Shown here one piece after another: positions 51,607 to 58,831 of a DNA stretch of 64,000 nucleotides. Source of the DNA: Microbacterium helvum (lineage in GTDB: Bacteria; Actinomycetota; Actinomycetes; Actinomycetales; Microbacteriaceae). Where the stretch lies: assembly GCF_014779795.1 (NCBI RefSeq), contig NZ_JACXZS010000006.1, forward strand, positions 43,690 to 107,689. Direction: 5' to 3'. The stretch's first letter is position 1. Every line of letters begins with the position of its first letter. The translations under genes were made by a program, and so were the position numbers. Under the pieces are notes generated by a model. That model searched no databases, was not told the origin of the DNA, and worked only from the letters and a program-made list of their open reading frames with translations.

Positions 51607-52545
51607 TCAGTAGCCCACCGCCGCGAGACCGAACTGGATCTCGGCGTCGGCGAAGCCCTCGTACGCCAGCTGGTCGTACAGTCCCTGACGCGAGAACGAC
51701 GAGAACTCCAGGTAGGACGCGGCCTTCTCGGCGCACTCGGCGTTCCAGTCGGCCCCCGCGTTGTCGGCGCCGAACGTGGCGTCTTCGGTGGAGTAGCCCT
51801 CGTATTCGAGCTGGTCGATCAGGCCTACGCGCGAGAACCCGGCGAACGAGAGGTAGGACTGCGCCTTGCCGATCGCATTCTGCTGCGCCAGCGTGTAGAC
51901 CGGCTTGGGAGCCTCGGCCGTGATGAACACGGCGGTGCCGGCATCCGCCTGGCGTCCCTCGCTGATCGTCTGCGTCAGCACCACCCAGTCGTCGCCGATG
52001 TCGACGGGCATCTCGATCACGAACCCGGCGGCCTCGACCGCGGCACGCGCCTCCGCCACGGTGTGCCCGACCAGGCCCGGCATCTTCTCGCGATCATCGA
52101 CAGGCTGAGCCGCGGGCGCTTCGACCTCACGCACGGGCGCGGGCGCGGTCGAGGCCGACTTCGCCGGCGTGACCGCGGCCTGGTCACGGCCGCCGCCGAT
52201 GCTGCCCACGATGATGCTCACGAGCATGAGGGCTCCGAACGCCACGAGCGCCCACTGCCACCACTTCAGCGTCGGCAGCCCGCGCTTGACCGGAGCCGCG
52301 ATCGTGACGCCGGTTGCGACCGAAGCCGGCGCGGAGAGGCCAGCACCGGGAGTCCCGGTCACTCCCGGTGCGCCGGCGTCGGGCTGCCCCGCGGCCGGTG
52401 CTGCGTTCCCGTCGGTCTCCGGCGCGGCCACGTGCTCGGTCCACTGCGCGCCGTCCCAGTAGCGCTGCCCGCCGGCCCTGTGCGGGTCGGGATACCACCC
52501 CGCGACCGGCAGCGACGAAGACGAGTTGTTGTTGATTCCAGACAT
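51607..52545 (-). CDS. Membrane protein with DUF2510, PASTA and two Ltp-type repeats
   Basis: In this 312-aa protein, a cytosolic DUF2510 motif (GWYPDPHRAGGQRYWDGAQWTE, written here as WYPDP...RYWDG...WTEH, about residues 14-40) precedes a proline/alanine-rich linker. One membrane segment (about 90-115) follows, then a PASTA domain (about 155-212). Two repeats come last (about 222-265 and 268-312: AQSYLSFAGFSRVGLIDQL and AASYLEFSSFSRQGLYDQL) of the Ltp family. The Ltp domain is known from a streptococcal phage lipoprotein that blocks injection of other phage DNA. The start ATG at 52545 has AGAAGG upstream. An anti-phage or cell-surface role is inferred from the repeats and the island. Confidence 0.82.
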   Translation of the reverse strand: MSGINNNSSSSLPVAGWYPDPHRAGGQRYWDGAQWTEHVAAPETDGNAAPAAGQPDAGAPGVTGTPGAGLSAPASVATGVTIAAPVKRGLPTLKWWQWALVAFGALMLVSIIVGSIGGGRDQAAVTPAKSASTAPAPVREVEAPAAQPVDDREKMPGLVGHTVAEARAAVEAAGFVIEMPVDIGDDWVVLTQTISEGRQADAGTAVFITAEAPKPVYTLAQQNAIGKAQSYLSFAGFSRVGLIDQLEYEGYSTEDATFGADNAGADWNAECAEKAASYLEFSSFSRQGLYDQLAYEGFADAEIQFGLAAVGY

Positions 52546-52668
52546 GACGAACCTTCTGGTCGTTCGAGGCGCAGACCCCCAGGTGCGCGCCACCGGCCGA
52601 CGGCCAGTAGAACAGGACACACCAGACCTCCGACATTGCGTTGGCGGCGTCGGTCGGTCGCGCGTGGA

Positions 52669-54078
52669 TCACATCCGCAACGGGAGTTGGTTCTGTCGCC
52701 GGATCGGGGATTTCGTCGCCGGCCGCCAGGCACGCTCGGCGTCCCACCAGTACGGACCCCTCACGTGCGGGGTGCCGTCGACCATGCGGATCTGCCAGCC
52801 GCCGGTCTCGATCGTGCGATGGTGGAACCAGCACAACAAGACCCCGTTGTCAGTGTGCGTCGGCCCACCCCGCGAGTGTTCCTGCACGTGGTGGATCTCG
52901 CACCACTGCGGAGGCACGTCGCACCCCGGGATCACGCATCCGCCGTCGCGGAGGGTGATCGCCCGCCGCTGATGATGCGAGAACACCCGGTCCAACGTGG
53001 TGAGCGACACGATCCGGCCACCCTCGCCGAGCACCACCCGCTCCACCACACCCGCGCACGCGACCTGCCGGGCCACCCCGATCGAGATCGGCTCGTCATA
53101 CCCGGGCAGATGCGCCCACCCGCGTCCGGCGGAAAGATCGTCCTCCCGCACCTGCACCACCAACGTGGGTGCGGCACCGCCGAGCATCGGCAACTCCCCG
53201 GATGCCGCGGCCGCGGCCAGCAGGATCGCCAGCGCGTCATGCCGCTTCTGCCCCGCCGTCCGCGTATCCGCCGCATCCTCGAACGGACCGTCACCGTCAT
53301 CGGTCTCGACGAAACGAGGCCCCGACACGTCGACCTTCGGGTTCAGCACACTGTCCAGCCCGAGCTGCAGCTGCGCAGCGACCTCTGGCAGGAGCCCACC
53401 CCGCACCGGCACCAGCCCGTCCGACCCGCGCCTCCCCACCGTGAGCCCACGCTTGCGCAACGCCCGCGTGTCGACCGGCTCGGACCCGTCCGGATCGAGG
53501 AACACCGCCCACACCCGCGCCATCGCCCGCAGCTCATCCGCCGACACCGACCCGCCTGCATCCGCCGCACGTCCTTGCGCGACCGCAGCCAACTCCTCAT
53601 CCGCAGCGAGGATCCCCGCCCGCCCGCCCAGCGAACCCCGGAACACCCCCGACACTGCGACCACCCCGTCAAGGCCCGCATCCCCGGACAGCAACGCGTC
53701 CCGCATCCCCGGGAACTCGGCCGGCAGCACCTCGCCCGACGACGGCGCCACCGACCGCCGCACCGCCTGGGCCGCCGCCACCACGTCCCCCGCCGTCCGG
53801 CCCGACACCCGAGTCACCCGCTGCACCAACTCGGCCGTGCTGCGACATCCGTACCGGGTCGTCGCACGATCCGCATGCGACACCGCCTCGTCGCGCTCCA
53901 CGATCACCGCGACCGCCTCGACCATCGCCGCGTCGACCAGGCGCCGCACCCTGCCCGCCGCCGCCAACACCCCCAGCACGTCTGCATCCGTCGCGACCCG
54001 CAACCCCTCCACCACGTCGGCCACCACGTTCGCCAACACATCATCAACCCCCGCGAGAGCGTCGATGAAGTTCGTCAT
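52669..54078 (-). CDS. DUF222-HNH endonuclease family protein (13E12-like)
   Basis: This ~469-aa protein has an N-terminal DUF222 region (about residues 1-330) and a C-terminal HNH nuclease motif. That motif reads CVIPGCDVPPQWCEIHHVQEH, then GGPTHTDNGVLLCWFHH (about 385-430). Two CxxC-like pairs bind zinc and the histidines form the active site. Such genes occur in many copies in Microbacteriaceae and other actinobacteria; their role is unknown, and mobility or homing is suspected. The ATG at 54078 is chosen since MTNFIDALAGV is a typical start; a longer frame begins at 54111. Confidence 0.85.
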   Translation of the reverse strand: MTNFIDALAGVDDVLANVVADVVEGLRVATDADVLGVLAAAGRVRRLVDAAMVEAVAVIVERDEAVSHADRATTRYGCRSTAELVQRVTRVSGRTAGDVVAAAQAVRRSVAPSSGEVLPAEFPGMRDALLSGDAGLDGVVAVSGVFRGSLGGRAGILAADEELAAVAQGRAADAGGSVSADELRAMARVWAVFLDPDGSEPVDTRALRKRGLTVGRRGSDGLVPVRGGLLPEVAAQLQLGLDSVLNPKVDVSGPRFVETDDGDGPFEDAADTRTAGQKRHDALAILLAAAAASGELPMLGGAAPTLVVQVREDDLSAGRGWAHLPGYDEPISIGVARQVACAGVVERVVLGEGGRIVSLTTLDRVFSHHQRRAITLRDGGCVIPGCDVPPQWCEIHHVQEHSRGGPTHTDNGVLLCWFHHRTIETGGWQIRMVDGTPHVRGPYWWDAERAWRPATKSPIRRQNQLPLRM

Positions 54079-54223
54079 ACCCCCATCATGCCGAGGGGTT
54101 CCGACATCCAAACACCCTGATCCAGGGCGATTTCACGCCTGTGGATAACCCCGCTCCACACCCCCAAGCCCTGCACCTGTGGAGGACGCGATGGATGTCC
54201 GACGCTCGCCCTACGGTGCGACC

Positions 54224-54553
54224 ATGACAGACAACGAAACCATCGTCGAGGGCGAACCCGCTCGGCTGATCATCGAAGCATTCGAGGTCATCATGGCGAA
54301 CAGCCACGAGCACGACGGCATGCTCGAGTTCGAGGGCACGATCGGCGGCGACGCCGGAGCCGCCCTCGTGCACGCGCTCGGTCGTGTGACGGCCGAACTG
54401 CACGCCGAAGACATGAGGAGCTTTCTTCCCGGAGGCACGCGAAACAACCGAACAGCCGATCAGCGCAGCCACGACGCATTCATGCTCCTCATGGAACGCG
54501 TCGCGGCGGCCTTGGAGGCTGCGACACCACCCGCGCCCGTCCCGCGTGCGTAG
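54224..54553 (+). CDS. Hypothetical protein, 109 aa
   Basis: The family is not recognised. The reading frame has good codon use for this genome and gives an acidic, helical protein (ARLIIEAFEVIMANSHEHDG, then HALGRVTAELHAED). It is divergent from the DUF222-HNH gene, with TACGGT just upstream of the ATG as a possible leaderless -10 box. A longer frame from 54179 is possible but lacks support. It may be an accessory of the HNH gene or of hsdR. Confidence 0.6.
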   Translation: MTDNETIVEGEPARLIIEAFEVIMANSHEHDGMLEFEGTIGGDAGAALVHALGRVTAELHAEDMRSFLPGGTRNNRTADQRSHDAFMLLMERVAAALEAATPPAPVPRA

Positions 54554-54688
54554 CTGCAGCGCGGTGGATGCCGCACGACCCCGCCGCCGGACCACCGACG
54601 ACGCCTCGCCACCGCGCGGAGCGCCCACGCGCTCACGCGCTCACCGCGACCAGATCGACACCGAACGCCTGATGTCGGCACCTTTCGC

Positions 54689-54694
54689 TAGCAT
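54689..54694 (+). promoter_or_regulatory. Possible -10 box of hsdR
   Basis: TAGCAT stands 42 bases before the hsdR start in the only non-coding gap (54554-54735) before that gene. It is the best -10 candidate; no clear -35 box accompanies it. It would give hsdR a promoter separate from hsdMS, which suits delayed expression of the nuclease after modification. Confidence 0.35.
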
Positions 54695-54735
54695 GGCGCG
54701 AGAGCAGGGGCCGAGCCTGCCGCCGGGAGCCGTTC

Positions 54736-57700
54736 GTGGGGAACTTCGACTTCGTCCGGGATCGCTGGCCGAAAGTGTGGGAGGCCGCATCCCGCGCAGA
54801 GTCGTACCTGCGCAGCGACCCGCGTGCGTCCGCCACCTACTCCCGCCGGGCGGGCGAGATGTTCACCGAGTGGATCTACGCCGCCGAGAAGCTGACGCGG
54901 CCCTACGACGACTCGTTCGCCAACCTGACCGCGCAGCAGGCGTTTCGCCAGGCCGTCGGCGTCAACGTCGACGGCGGGCTGCGCCTCGTGCGACGCGTCG
55001 GCAACGATGCCGTGCACAAGGACTCGGCGATGCCCCTCGATCGCGCGCGCGGCTCGCTCGAGCAGCTGCATACAATCTGCCGCTGGCTCGACCACTGCTA
55101 CGGCGATCCCGACGGCGTGGATGCGCCGCCGTTCGACTTCGCAAAGGTCCCGCCGGCGCCGGCTGCGGTCGTCCAGCGGGCGCGTGCGGAACTCGAGCGC
55201 ACTCAGGCGGAGTTCGACGAGGCGCGTCGCGCTCTGGCCGCAGAGCAGGAGCGCAGCACAGCGCTGCAGGCGCAGCTCGATGCCCTCCACGCCGAGGCGA
55301 CGGCGGCCAGAGCCGCGAACGACGCAGCCAACGCGTCCCGCGGCACGCCCGACCCGACCCTCGCGACCGAAGCCGAGACCCGGCGCGACCTCATCGACCT
55401 CTACCTGCGCGAGGCAGGATGGGCACTTGCCGACAGCCGCGATCGGGAATGGCCGGTCACCGGCATCCCTTCGCCGTCAGGAACCGGCAAGGTCGACTAC
55501 GTGCTGTGGGGCGACGACGGCAAGCCGCTCGCCGTCGTGGAGGCCAAGCGCACCACGAAGAGTGCGAAAGAGGGGCGGTTGCAGGCCGAGCTCTACGCCG
55601 ATGCCCTGGAACGGGACTTCGGCCAGCGCCCCCTGATCTATTACACGAACGGCTTCGAGACCTGGCTGTGGGACGACCGTCGTTATCCGCCCCGCATGGT
55701 CGCCGGATTCATGACGAAGGATCAGCTCGCCCTGGCCATCGAACGGCGCCGCACCCTCCGTCCGCTCGCCATCGTGCCGATCGACCGCAGCATCGTGGAG
55801 CGGACGTATCAGCTCCGGGCCATCCGTGCCGTGAGCGAGGCCTTCGAGCAGAAGCGTCGGCGGGCGCTGCTCGTGATGGCCACCGGAACCGGCAAGACCC
55901 GCACCGTCATCGCGCTCGTCGACATTCTGCAGAAAGCGAACTGGGTCAAACGCGTCCTGTTCCTGGCCGACCGGACTGCCCTCGTCAATCAGGCCGTCGG
56001 GGCGTTCAAGGCGCATCTTCCGGACAGTGCGCCGGTCAACCTCGTCACCGACGCCGACAGCGAGGGCCGAGTCTTCGTCTCGACCTACCAGACGGTGATG
56101 GGGCTCATCGACTCCGGTGAGGACGCGCAGCGGCGTTTCGGCCCCGGTTACTTCGATCTCATCGTGGTCGACGAGGCACACCGGTCGATCTACAACCGGT
56201 ACGGCGAGATCTTCGACTACTTCGACGCCCTCGTCGTCGGCCTCACCGCCACGCCGCGCGCGGACGTCGATCACAACACTTACCGGCTGTTCGAACTGGA
56301 CGACGGTGTGCCCACAGACGCGTTCGAGCTCGACGACGCGATCGCCGGCGGCTTTCTCGTGCCTCCCGTCGCACGGCCGATCGACCTCGGGTTCATGACG
56401 CGCGGGATCCGCTACGCCGACCTCCCCGCGCACGAACGCGAGCAGTGGGACGAACTGGAATGGCAGGACGGCGAGATCCCGGATGCCGTGGACGCGGCAT
56501 CCATGAACCGCTGGCTGTTCAACGCCGATACCGTCGACAAGGTGCTCGAGGTGCTCGTCACCGAGGGTCGTCGCGTCGGCGGCGGAGACGTGCTCGGCAA
56601 GACGATCGTGTTCGCGAAGAACCAACGGCATGCCGAGTTCATCGAGCAGCGCCTCGATGCGCAGTTCCCCGAGAGGCGCGGAAAGCTCGCCCGCGTGATC
56701 ACGTACGCCTCAGGACCATACGCCCAGACGCTCATCAACGACTTCTCGACGCCGGGCAAGAACCCGCAGATCGCCATCTCGGTCGACATGCTCGACACCG
56801 GCATCGACATCCCCGACGTCGTCAACCTCGTCTTCTTCAAGCCCGTGAACTCGCACACCAAGTTCTGGCAGATGGTGGGGCGTGGCACGCGGCTGCGGCC
56901 CGACCTCTACGGCCCCGGCGACGACAAGCGCGACTTCGTCATCTTCGATGTGTGCGGCAACCTCGATTTCTTCAACGAGGAGCTGCCCGAGGCATCCATC
57001 TCTCACTCGCCTTCGCTCTCGGAACGCACGTTCCGGCTGCGTACGCAGCTGCTCGCGGCGCTGCACGGGGTCACGGATCCGGATGCCGCCGCGCTGCGCT
57101 CGGCGCTCGCAGGCCGCCTGCATGCCACGGTGACGGGCATGAACCGCGACAACTTCCTGGTACGAGCGCGTCTGCGCACGGTGGAGCGGTTCGCGACGGC
57201 TGACGCGTGGCAGACGCTCACGGCCGCAGACGTGGATGCCGCTGCCGAACTGGCCGGGCTTCCGTCGGCCGCCGAGCAAGACAACGACGAGGCCGCCAAA
57301 CGGTTCGACGCGCTCGTACTGGACGCCCAGGTCGCCGTCGCCGCGAGCGATCCGATGCCTGCCGGAATCGTGTCGCGCATCATCGGCATCGCCCAGGCGC
57401 TCAGTGACCAACGCGCGATTCCCGCCGTCGCCGCCCAGACAGTCCTGCTGGATGCGATCGTCGACCCCGAATGGTGGCAGGGCGTGGACGTCGTCCTCCT
57501 CGAGCGAGTCCGCGTGAAGCTGCGCGACCTCGTGCGTCTGATCGGTCGCGAAAGCCAGGCGATCGTGTACACGGACTTCGAAGACACGCTCGAAGGCGTC
57601 CGCGACGTCGACCTCGCACGGGTCGTTCCCGGCCTCAACCGGCGAGCGTTCCGCGAGAAGCTGCTCGGCTTTCTCGAGGGACGGTCTGATGTCGCACTGC

Positions 57701-58125
57701 ACAAGCTGCGTACGGGCCGCACCCTCACGGATGTGGACCTAGCCCAGCTCGAAGAGCTGCTCACCACAGCGGGAGGAGTGGATGCCGCACAGCTTCACGA
57801 CGCTTCCGCCGATGTCGGCGGGCTCGGGAGGCTCGTGCGGTCGATCGTCGGCATGGAGCGATCCGCGATCGAGGAGGCACTGGCGGACTTCGTCGCAGCG
57901 CCGGGATTCACGCACCGCCAGCACGCGTTCGTCGATCTCGTCGTGCAGCAGCTCACGATCACGGGCTACCTCGACCCGCGTCGTCTGTACTCCGACCCGT
58001 TCGACGGCGTGGCTCCCGAAGGTCCCGATGAGCTGTTCACCGACGCGCAGGTGACCGACCTCATCAACCGGATCGAGCGCGTCGACGCCAGTGCCGACCC
58101 GGTGCCGAGCCAGGCGACGGCGTAG
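54736..58125 (+). CDS. hsdR: Type I restriction endonuclease subunit with DUF4145-like N-terminus
   Basis: This 1129-aa HsdR carries translocase and nuclease functions of the restriction complex. A DUF4145-like helical start (about residues 1-130) is followed by an Ala/Glu-rich coiled coil (about 150-205: ARAELERTQAEFDEARRAL). The nuclease domain has VDYVLWGDD and VEAKR (about 268). A DEAD helicase has MATGTGKT (about 381-388), VDEAH (476-480) and TATPR (504-508). A helicase C domain has MLDTGIDIPDV and MVGRGTRLRPDL, and an EcoEI-type C-terminal domain follows. It starts with GTG and lies 5 kb from hsdMS, separated by four accessory genes. It ends three bases before the right repeat. Confidence 0.95.
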   Translation: MGNFDFVRDRWPKVWEAASRAESYLRSDPRASATYSRRAGEMFTEWIYAAEKLTRPYDDSFANLTAQQAFRQAVGVNVDGGLRLVRRVGNDAVHKDSAMPLDRARGSLEQLHTICRWLDHCYGDPDGVDAPPFDFAKVPPAPAAVVQRARAELERTQAEFDEARRALAAEQERSTALQAQLDALHAEATAARAANDAANASRGTPDPTLATEAETRRDLIDLYLREAGWALADSRDREWPVTGIPSPSGTGKVDYVLWGDDGKPLAVVEAKRTTKSAKEGRLQAELYADALERDFGQRPLIYYTNGFETWLWDDRRYPPRMVAGFMTKDQLALAIERRRTLRPLAIVPIDRSIVERTYQLRAIRAVSEAFEQKRRRALLVMATGTGKTRTVIALVDILQKANWVKRVLFLADRTALVNQAVGAFKAHLPDSAPVNLVTDADSEGRVFVSTYQTVMGLIDSGEDAQRRFGPGYFDLIVVDEAHRSIYNRYGEIFDYFDALVVGLTATPRADVDHNTYRLFELDDGVPTDAFELDDAIAGGFLVPPVARPIDLGFMTRGIRYADLPAHEREQWDELEWQDGEIPDAVDAASMNRWLFNADTVDKVLEVLVTEGRRVGGGDVLGKTIVFAKNQRHAEFIEQRLDAQFPERRGKLARVITYASGPYAQTLINDFSTPGKNPQIAISVDMLDTGIDIPDVVNLVFFKPVNSHTKFWQMVGRGTRLRPDLYGPGDDKRDFVIFDVCGNLDFFNEELPEASISHSPSLSERTFRLRTQLLAALHGVTDPDAAALRSALAGRLHATVTGMNRDNFLVRARLRTVERFATADAWQTLTAADVDAAAELAGLPSAAEQDNDEAAKRFDALVLDAQVAVAASDPMPAGIVSRIIGIAQALSDQRAIPAVAAQTVLLDAIVDPEWWQGVDVVLLERVRVKLRDLVRLIGRESQAIVYTDFEDTLEGVRDVDLARVVPGLNRRAFREKLLGFLEGRSDVALHKLRTGRTLTDVDLAQLEELLTTAGGVDAAQLHDASADVGGLGRLVRSIVGMERSAIEEALADFVAAPGFTHRQHAFVDLVVQQLTITGYLDPRRLYSDPFDGVAPEGPDELFTDAQVTDLINRIERVDASADPVPSQATA

Positions 58126-58128
58126 CCT

Positions 58129-58175
58129 CGGCCGCCGGCATCCACTCTCCCGATGTTTGCGCAACCGCTTGCAGT
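58129..58175 (+). repeat. Right 47-bp direct repeat of the defence island
   Basis: This copy is identical to 46791-46837 except for one base. It fills the space between the hsdR stop and the TetR stop and shares one base with the latter. Its LacI-type operator core GCAACCGCTTGC (58161-58172) lies between two convergent genes, where an operator has no obvious use. This points to duplication rather than function. Confidence 0.93.
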
Positions 58176-58831
58176 CAGCGCTCGGTGAACAGCGGAACCA
58201 CCACGCCGTCCACGATGTCGAGCAGCACCGCGTCGTCGATCGGGGCGCCGGCGAACAGGAACCGCTGGCGCAGCAGCGAATGCGCGACCTCGAGCCGGAT
58301 GCGCGTCACGGCAGCCGGGTGCACCTCGCCACGCGCCACGGCGCGCCGGGCGATCTCGGCCATGGCTGTCGTCCCGGAGCCCTGCGAGCCCGCCCGAAGC
58401 GCGCGCATGCGCTGCTCGTCGGCCATCGCGTCGCCGAGCAGGCCGCGCAGGGCCTGACCTGCGGGGCCGGCCAGCGCGTCGGCGTTCTCGCGCAGGCACG
58501 CGAGCACGTCGTTGCGGAACGATCCGGTGTCGCGCGGGGCGGCGGGATCGGGCATCGCGTGGCGCACGGCGTCGAGGGTGAGTTCCATGCGCGTCGGCCA
58601 GCGCCGGTACAGCGACGCTTTGCCGGTGCCCGCGCGCTCGGCGACACCCTCCATCGTGAGCGCCGCGTACCCGTCCTCGGCCAGGAGCTCGAACGCGGCG
58701 GCGAGGATCGCGGACCGCAGTGCCTCACCGCGACGACGAGGTCGCGTGCGATGATCCGGCGCGTTCCGTCCGCGGCCTTCGCGAGCAGCGGATGCCGCAT
58801 CCCGGTGCGGCGGCGCGGTCCCCTCGCTCAC
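58175..58831 (-). CDS. TetR-family transcriptional repressor
   Basis: This 218-aa protein has an N-terminal helix-turn-helix (about residues 40-85: ILAAAFELLAEDGYAALTMEGVAERAGTGKASLYRRWPTR) and the larger TetR C-terminal effector domain. Start: GTG at 58831 overlapping the stop of the upstream kinase-like gene (GTGA), so it is the second gene of that operon. It most likely represses its own operon through the 25-bp palindrome at 61254-61278. The ligand may be an antibiotic, given the partner enzyme. Confidence 0.9.
   Translation of the reverse strand: MSEGTAPPHRDAASAAREGRGRNAPDHRTRPRRRGEALRSAILAAAFELLAEDGYAALTMEGVAERAGTGKASLYRRWPTRMELTLDAVRHAMPDPAAPRDTGSFRNDVLACLRENADALAGPAGQALRGLLGDAMADEQRMRALRAGSQGSGTTAMAEIARRAVARGEVHPAAVTRIRLEVAHSLLRQRFLFAGAPIDDAVLLDIVDGVVVPLFTER

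Larger units (their letters stand above)
46838..58128. mobile_element. Candidate defence island bounded by direct repeats
   Basis: About 11.3 kb between the 47-bp repeats holds a Type I restriction-modification system, an Mrr-type nuclease, a NYN nuclease, an Ltp-repeat membrane protein, a DUF222-HNH protein and one small unknown gene. Gene limits match the repeats tightly: hsdM starts 78 bases after the left copy, and hsdR stops 3 bases before the right copy. No integrase or transposase is present, so mobility would have to be provided in trans or be ancestral. Movement is inferred from the repeats, not seen. Confidence 0.5.
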
